From: an uncultured Clostridia bacterium
Lineage (GTDB): Bacteria; Bacillota; Clostridia; UMGS1810
NCBI GenBank assembly: GCA_937959315.1
Contig: CALGRC010000059.1
Coordinates: 1-8,504, forward strand
Direction of reading: 5' to 3'
Length of the DNA stretch: 8,504 bases
Part shown: piece by piece, positions 5,479 to 8,504 of the stretch
Position numbering within the stretch: the first letter of the stretch is position 1
How the letters are laid out: each line of letters starts with the position of its first letter
The notes under the pieces: generated by a model
What the model was told of the DNA's origin: nothing
Database searches by the model: none
What the model saw: only the letters and a program-made list of their open reading frames with translations
Position numbers and translations under genes: made by a program

Positions 5479-5621
5479 TGATGATGCTGTTCGTTTTTCA
5501 AAAAAATGCGGGATTTGATGTTTGTTTGCAGGGTATTTTACAGTCAAAATTTTGGTAAACAAAAAATTTTTGCAGCTTCGCCAGTATTCGACACATTTCC
5601 TCTTGCAGGATTTCAAAATTG

Positions 5622-5630
5622 TGGTATAGT
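5622..5630 (+). promoter_or_regulatory. Orphan extended -10 element
   Basis: TGG followed by TATAGT (5625-5630) is a good extended -10; the upstream TTGCAG (5603-5608), 16 bases away, is a weak -35. Transcription would start near 5637. No gene follows on this strand, only a hairpin terminator from 5652. Confidence 0.5.
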
Positions 5631-5651
5631 AATAAATGATTGTCCCACTTC

Positions 5652-5690
5652 AAAAGGTGTTTGGCTGTTTGCCGGGCACCTTTTGTTTTG
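5652..5690 (+). terminator. Hairpin terminator 15 bases after the orphan promoter
   Basis: AAAAGGTG (5652-5659) pairs with CACCTTTT (5677-5684). TTT/GGG wobble pairs and GGC/GCC continue the stem inward to a five-base loop, for 14 pairs in all. GTTTTG follows. With the upstream -10 it would define a transcript of about 50 bases with no reading frame. On the minus strand it could be a second, back-up terminator for the tRNA-Gly/tRNA-Val unit. Confidence 0.75.
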
Positions 5691-5693
5691 CAT

Positions 5694-5740
5694 TAAAAAA
5701 ACACCGCATCATCCCAATCAATGGCTGCGGTGTTTTTTTA
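5694..5740 (-). terminator. Terminator of the tRNA-Gly/tRNA-Val unit, bidirectional
   Basis: TAAAAAAACACCGCA (5694-5708) and TGCGGTGTTTTTTTA (5726-5740) are perfect 15-bp inverted copies around a 17-base loop. On the minus strand it begins one base after the tRNA-Val discriminator and ends in seven T. The symmetry also gives a T run on the plus strand, so it can also stop rightward transcription. Confidence 0.88.
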
Positions 5741-5741
5741 A

Positions 5742-5815
5742 TGGAGACAACAGGAATCGAACCTGTGACCTCTTGCATGTCAAGCAAGCACTCTAACCAA
5801 CTGAGCTATGCCTCC
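5742..5815 (-). tRNA. tRNA-Val (anticodon GAC)
   Basis: On the minus strand the acceptor GGAGGCA pairs with TGTCTCC (one G-T), with D stem GCTC/GAGT, anticodon stem CTTGC/GCAAG around loop TTGACAT, variable loop AGGTC, and T stem ACAGG/CCTGT around TTCGATT. The anticodon GAC (plus-strand 5779-5781) reads GTC and GTT. The discriminator is A, CCA is not encoded, total 74 bases. It lies eight bases after tRNA-Gly in the same direction and shares its promoter and terminator. Confidence 0.96.
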
Positions 5816-5823
5816 AAATATAG

Positions 5824-5894
5824 AGCGGATAGCGGGAATCGAACCCGCACTATCAGCTTGGGAAGCTGAAGTTCTGCCACTAAACTATATCCGC
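5824..5894 (-). tRNA. tRNA-Gly (anticodon CCC)
   Basis: On the minus strand the acceptor GCGGATA pairs with TATCCGC, with D stem GTTT/GAAC, anticodon stem TCAGC/GCTGA around loop TTCCCAA, a four-base variable loop, and T stem GCGGG/CCCGC around TTCGATT. The anticodon is CCC, which reads only GGG, a minor Gly isoacceptor. The discriminator is T and CCA is not encoded; 71 bases in all. It is the first gene of a two-tRNA unit. Confidence 0.95.
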
Positions 5895-5899
5895 GTATC

Positions 5900-5918
5900 G
5901 GCAGGATTTTTCCCTGCC
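5900..5918 (-). other. Short hairpin in the tRNA-Gly leader
   Basis: GGCAGG (5900-5905) pairs with CCTGCC (5913-5918) around a seven-base loop. It lies between the -10 element and the 5' end of tRNA-Gly, so it would form at the start of the tRNA precursor. No T run follows it on the minus strand, so it is not a terminator; it could affect 5' processing. Confidence 0.5.
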
Positions 5919-5923
5919 AATAC

Positions 5924-5952
5924 AATATATCATATTTTGGGGTGTAAATCAA
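5924..5952 (-). promoter_or_regulatory. Sigma-A promoter of the tRNA-Gly/tRNA-Val unit
   Basis: On the minus strand TTGATT (5947-5952) and TATATT (5924-5929) are 17 bases apart, matching four and five of six consensus bases. The start would fall near 5917, about 23 bases before tRNA-Gly. It lies only 27 bases after the stop codon of the M18 peptidase gene, and no strong terminator separates the two. Confidence 0.65.
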
Positions 5953-5979
5953 GTGTTTTTTTCAAAAAACGGTAAAAAA

Positions 5980-7335
5980 TTATGATTGATAAAATGCCCG
6001 GTACCCCAAATAAGCAGTATAAACATCGGCTTTGCTGGTAACTTCAAACGGTGCGTGCATGGACAATACCGGTACGCCGCAGTCGAGGGTATCCACATCC
6101 AGATTGGCAATAAACTGCGCCACCGTACCGCCGCCGCCCTGGTCTACTTTACCGAGTTCTGCCATTTGCCATGCAATGCCTGCGCTGTTGAAGATACGCC
6201 GTATCTTGGCGACAAATTCGGCATTGGCATCTGAAGTAGACGATTTTCCGCGTGCGCCGGTGTATTTGCAAATTGCCAGGCCGCCGCCTAAGAAGCCGGC
6301 ATTCTTCAGCTCGCTGACCGACGCATAGGTCGGGTCTACTGCGTTGCACACATCGGCCGACAGACAGGCAGAGCCGGTGAGCAGCTTGCGCAGGTACAGA
6401 TCGTTGTAATCGCCGCGGCATTTGTATGCGAGCTCGGCAAGGAAATTTTCAAAAAACCGGGATTTCATACCAGTATTTCCAATACTTCCAATTTCTTCTT
6501 TGTCGGCCAGATAACATACCTGCGTACGTTCGGTTTTTTTTGCGTCCAGCAGCGAGGTAAGCGCGGTGAAGGCGCATACCCGGTCATCCTGGCCGTAGGC
6601 GCCGACCATTGAACGGTCAAGCCCCACGCTGCGCGCCGGGTTTGCCGGCACCAGCTCCAGCTCCGCACTGACAAAATCGGCTTCTTCTATGCCATAGGCC
6701 TCTTTCAGCAGCTTTAATACCGTTTCCCTGCACTTGTCCTTTTCGCAGTCGTACGGCATGGAGCCGGCTAATGCGTTTAAATCCTCGCCGGTGAAGGCCT
6801 CGGTCATTTTTTTGCTCATTTGGTCGGCCGCCAGGTGGGGCAGCAGGTCGGTGATGGTAAACACTGGGTCGTCCGCCTTTTCCCCAATGCAGATATCCAC
6901 CGTTTCACCGTTTTCCAATACCACTACGCCGATCAGTGACAGTGGGATTGCCGTCCATTGGTATTTTTTAATACCGCCATAATAATGGGTTTTCCAAAGG
7001 GCAATATGCTGTTCTTCATAAAGCGGATTTGGCTTTAGGTCGATGCGCGGGCTGTCGATATGTGACGCAACCAGGTTGACGCCATTTAAAATATCGCCGC
7101 TGCCAATGCGCGCCAAAATAAGGTTTTTGCCCCGGTTGACACGGTACACCTTATCGCCGGGTTTGAGCGTCTTACAGGTGTCGATGTTGACAAAGCCTGC
7201 CTCTCCGGCCAGTTTTTTTGCTGCATTGGTACAGAGCCGTTCCGTTTTTCCAGCGTTTAAAAAGCCCATATACTTGTCACAATAGTCCATGACGGTTTGC
7301 GTATCACGCAGTTTTTCCCATGCAGTTTGTTCCAT
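5980..7335 (-). CDS. M18-family zinc aminopeptidase
   Basis: A cytoplasmic, co-catalytic-zinc exopeptidase that removes N-terminal residues from peptides, often acidic ones in this family. The 451-residue protein shows the M18 signatures: 'ASHIDSPRIDLKP' with metal ligand H92, 'YYGGI' (118-122), 'GLDRSMVGAYGQDDRVC' with the bridging Asp (about D250), 'ADKEEIGSIGNTG' with the catalytic/ligand Glu pair (E280, E281), 'SADVCNAVDP' with D328, 'SSTSDANAEF' (365-374), 'GGGGTVAQF' and 'LSMHAPFEVTSKADVY' with H427. I chose ATG 7335 over the longer start at 7377 because AAAGGAGG (7347-7354) lies 11 bases upstream and the extra 14 codons would overlap the upstream gene. That ribosome binding site overlaps the stop of the zinc-ribbon gene, so the two are probably translationally coupled. 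All metal ligands I can identify are present, so it should be active. Confidence 0.95.
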   Translation of the reverse strand: MEQTAWEKLRDTQTVMDYCDKYMGFLNAGKTERLCTNAAKKLAGEAGFVNIDTCKTLKPGDKVYRVNRGKNLILARIGSGDILNGVNLVASHIDSPRIDLKPNPLYEEQHIALWKTHYYGGIKKYQWTAIPLSLIGVVVLENGETVDICIGEKADDPVFTITDLLPHLAADQMSKKMTEAFTGEDLNALAGSMPYDCEKDKCRETVLKLLKEAYGIEEADFVSAELELVPANPARSVGLDRSMVGAYGQDDRVCAFTALTSLLDAKKTERTQVCYLADKEEIGSIGNTGMKSRFFENFLAELAYKCRGDYNDLYLRKLLTGSACLSADVCNAVDPTYASVSELKNAGFLGGGLAICKYTGARGKSSTSDANAEFVAKIRRIFNSAGIAWQMAELGKVDQGGGGTVAQFIANLDVDTLDCGVPVLSMHAPFEVTSKADVYTAYLGYRAFYQS

Positions 7336-7352
7336 AGCGGTTACGTCCTCCT

Positions 7353-7715
7353 TTAATGAAATAAAAATCCAAGCCACAGCGACAGCAGCGGCTGCAAAAT
7401 ATAAAGCAGCACTTGTAAAAGCAGCATGATGACGGCAAAGATGGTCAGGCCGTTGCCGCGGCGTTTTGTTTTTTCGTCCCGTCCGGCAAAAATCAAAACG
7501 GCGCCTAAGATAATACCGATTGCCGGTGTAAAGACGGATAAGATGTAATAGAGCGTCATCAGCAGCCCGTTTGCATCAGTTCTATGGGTAGTTTCCCGCA
7601 TTTGTTCCGGATTATGTACGGCGGGCGGCGGTGGCAGAAAAGTGCCGCAGTTTTTGCAGAATACTTCACCGCTGGCATTGACTTCCTGGCAGTTTGGACA
7701 AATGGTACCAGGCAT
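7353..7715 (-). CDS. Zinc-ribbon membrane protein of unknown function
   Basis: A 120-residue protein with an N-terminal zinc ribbon, CPNC (6-9) and CKNC (20-23), a Pro-rich linker (28-31), a hydrophilic stretch, then a hydrophobic segment (about 51-77), a basic turn (RDEKTKRRGN) and one long or two short segments (about 90-119). The ribbon and basic loop are probably cytoplasmic. The start ATG 7715 is chosen because AGAGGTG (7722-7728) lies six bases upstream; a GTG at 7724 would overlap that site. The fold is common in Firmicutes but has no assigned role. It is the first gene of an operon with the M18 aminopeptidase, whose ribosome binding site overlaps its stop codon. A link to peptide turnover or membrane quality control is only guesswork. 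Confidence 0.85.
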   Translation of the reverse strand: MPGTICPNCQEVNASGEVFCKNCGTFLPPPPAVHNPEQMRETTHRTDANGLLMTLYYILSVFTPAIGIILGAVLIFAGRDEKTKRRGNGLTIFAVIMLLLQVLLYILQPLLSLWLGFLFH

Positions 7716-7745
7716 CCATATCACCTCTTTTGTAAGGATATCTTC

Positions 7746-7774
7746 ATTTTAATATACTATGCAAAAAATTACAA
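7746..7774 (-). promoter_or_regulatory. Putative promoter of the zinc-ribbon/aminopeptidase operon
   Basis: On the minus strand TTGTAA (7769-7774) and TAAAAT (7746-7751) are 17 bases apart, with four and five of six matches. The start near 7739 leaves about ten bases before the ribosome binding site, a short leader. It is divergent from the spoVT promoter. Confidence 0.5.
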
Positions 7775-7815
7775 GAGTACGAGGGATATTTTTATGGGTT
7801 TTGCAAATAATAACC

Positions 7816-7843
7816 TTGAAAACCGATGATTTAAATTTATTAT
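7816..7843 (+). promoter_or_regulatory. Putative promoter upstream of spoVT
   Basis: TTGAAA (7816-7821) and TATTAT (7838-7843) are 16 bases apart, each matching five of six of the sigma-A consensus. In Bacillus subtilis spoVT is read by the forespore factor sigma-G; I see no clear sigma-G -10 of the CATnnTA type here, so the promoter class is uncertain. The start near 7850 would coincide with the beginning of the leader hairpin. Confidence 0.45.
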
Positions 7844-7850
7844 ATGGACA

Positions 7851-7885
7851 ATCCGGTTTTTAAAAAGGGAACCGGATAATTTTTT
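7851..7885 (+). promoter_or_regulatory. Terminator-like hairpin in the spoVT leader
   Basis: ATCCGGTT (7851-7858) pairs perfectly with AACCGGAT (7870-7877) around an 11-base loop, followed by AATTTTTT (7878-7885). This is the form of an intrinsic terminator, yet it lies directly before the spoVT ribosome binding site (7890-7895) and no rightward gene precedes it. It could be an attenuator, or a 5' stem-loop that protects the message. Confidence 0.7.
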
Positions 7886-7904
7886 GTATGGAGGAACGTA
7901 TTGT

Positions 7905-8444
7905 ATGAAAGCAACGGGAATTGTAAGACGTATTGACGACCTGGGAAGGGTGGTCATTCCAAAAGAAATCCGCCGCACTATGCGCATCCGCGAAGGCGAC
8001 CCGCTGGAAATTTATACAGACCGCGACGGCGAGGTGATTTTCAAAAAGTATTCGCCCATTGGTTCTTTGAGTGATTTTGCTACCCAATATGCAGAGACGC
8101 TTACGAAAACCTGCGGCCTGCCGGTATGTATCACCGATAAGGATTCCATCATTGCCGTATCCGGCGCATCTAAAAAGGAATTTTATGATAAGCGGGTGAG
8201 CGCCGATGTGGAAAAAGTCATGGAAGAAAAGGTCAGTTTTGTATCCGACGGCAGCAAGACTGCCTATGTCACCGACAGCAACAGCAAATATCAGGCGGGT
8301 GTGATTTCCCCGATTATGGCGGAAGGGGACATCATTGGCAATGTCATCATTATGAAGGACGATCAGAATAAGAAAATGACCGAGGTAGAAGAGAAGCTCG
8401 CGCAGACGGCGTCCATGTTTTTGGGCAAGCAGATGGAAATATAA
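7905..8444 (+). CDS. spoVT: Stage V sporulation protein T, AbrB-type regulator
   Basis: A forespore transcription regulator that tunes sigma-G-dependent genes during spore maturation in endospore formers. The 179-residue protein has the expected length and two domains: an N-terminal swapped-hairpin AbrB DNA-binding domain (about 1-50, with 'GIVRRIDDLGRVVIPKEIRR' at 5-24 and 'MRIREGDPLEIY') and a C-terminal GAF-like domain (about 56-179) that in the known structure makes the protein a tetramer. The start ATG 7905 is chosen for GGAGGA (7890-7895) nine bases upstream; a TTG at 7884 would lie inside the leader. It is divergent from the zinc-ribbon/peptidase operon. The leader holds a terminator-like hairpin. 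Identity is secure and marks the host as a spore former or a recent descendant of one. Confidence 0.96.
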   Translation: MKATGIVRRIDDLGRVVIPKEIRRTMRIREGDPLEIYTDRDGEVIFKKYSPIGSLSDFATQYAETLTKTCGLPVCITDKDSIIAVSGASKKEFYDKRVSADVEKVMEEKVSFVSDGSKTAYVTDSNSKYQAGVISPIMAEGDIIGNVIIMKDDQNKKMTEVEEKLAQTASMFLGKQMEI

Positions 8445-8504
8445 GGTTGGTTTTACAGATTTTTATCCGACTGCCAAAATCACGCTGGTTATGAACATAA
8501 TGCG
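8445..8504. other. Tail of the window without a recognised feature
   Basis: Sixty bases follow the spoVT stop codon. I see no gene start with a ribosome binding site and no clear hairpin with a T run here; a terminator or the next gene would lie beyond the window. Confidence 0.5.

Noticed and set aside
5506..5869. Plus-strand frames of 96 and 77 codons
   Set aside because: They read through two terminators and the antisense of two tRNA genes; the peptide part 'TTGIEPVTSCMSSKHSNQLS' type is a familiar false translation of antisense tRNA.
5953..5979. Poly-T/poly-A hairpin as terminator of the M18 peptidase gene
   Set aside because: The stem would be only A-T pairs (GTTTTTT/AAAAAAC) and so too weak to call; read-through into the tRNA unit cannot be excluded.
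7336..7377. Longer start of the M18 peptidase (14 extra residues)
   Set aside because: Overlaps the upstream gene and the ribosome binding site; the ATG at 7335 fits better.
1..8504. CRISPR arrays, transposase genes, rRNA genes
   Set aside because: No regularly spaced repeats, no transposase or integrase motifs and no rRNA-like sequence were found on either strand.

Overview
The window looks like the end of a draft contig from a spore-forming Firmicute of the class Clostridia. The spoVT gene, strong AGGAGG-type ribosome binding sites, sigma-A-like promoters with 17-bp spacers, a Cys-rich protein of a type I associate with Clostridia, and tRNAs without encoded CCA all point that way. No genus can be read from it. 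The first 73 bases are not genomic: they are poly-T followed by an Illumina P7/index/read-2 adapter, with cell DNA starting at about 74.

Bases 74 to about 2,500 look like an accessory segment. It holds the C-terminal end of an HI0074-like nucleotidyltransferase substrate-binding protein with a terminator; a 340-bp non-coding stretch with GC hairpins and a 10-bp inverted repeat beside a promoter; an unrecognised 357-residue protein ending in an AbiEi-like winged helix; a large hairpin; a 69-residue gene; and a convergent 84-residue gene. None of the complete genes has a recognised function, and I see no integrase, relaxase or transposase.

From about 2,500 on the content looks chromosomal. A Cys-rich clostridial protein gene seems to have lost its normal 5' end exactly where the accessory segment stops. 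It converges, across a perfect 17-bp-stem bidirectional terminator, on a leftward lacX-like aldose 1-epimerase/galE pair serving galactose/UDP-galactose metabolism. Divergent from that pair is tRNA-Thr(GGT) with its own promoter and terminator. Next come a promoter-terminator unit with no gene between, a second terminator, and leftward tRNA-Gly(CCC) and tRNA-Val(GAC). A leftward operon follows: a zinc-ribbon membrane protein coupled to an M18-family aminopeptidase. Divergent from it, the sporulation regulator gene spoVT closes the window, with a terminator-like hairpin in its 5' leader.

The most interesting points are the unknown 357-residue protein with its C-terminal winged helix, the junction that appears to behead the Cys-rich gene beside a perfect consensus promoter, the orphan promoter-terminator unit, and the leader hairpin of spoVT. 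I did not find a clearly new multi-gene system. The accessory part is cut off by the contig end.
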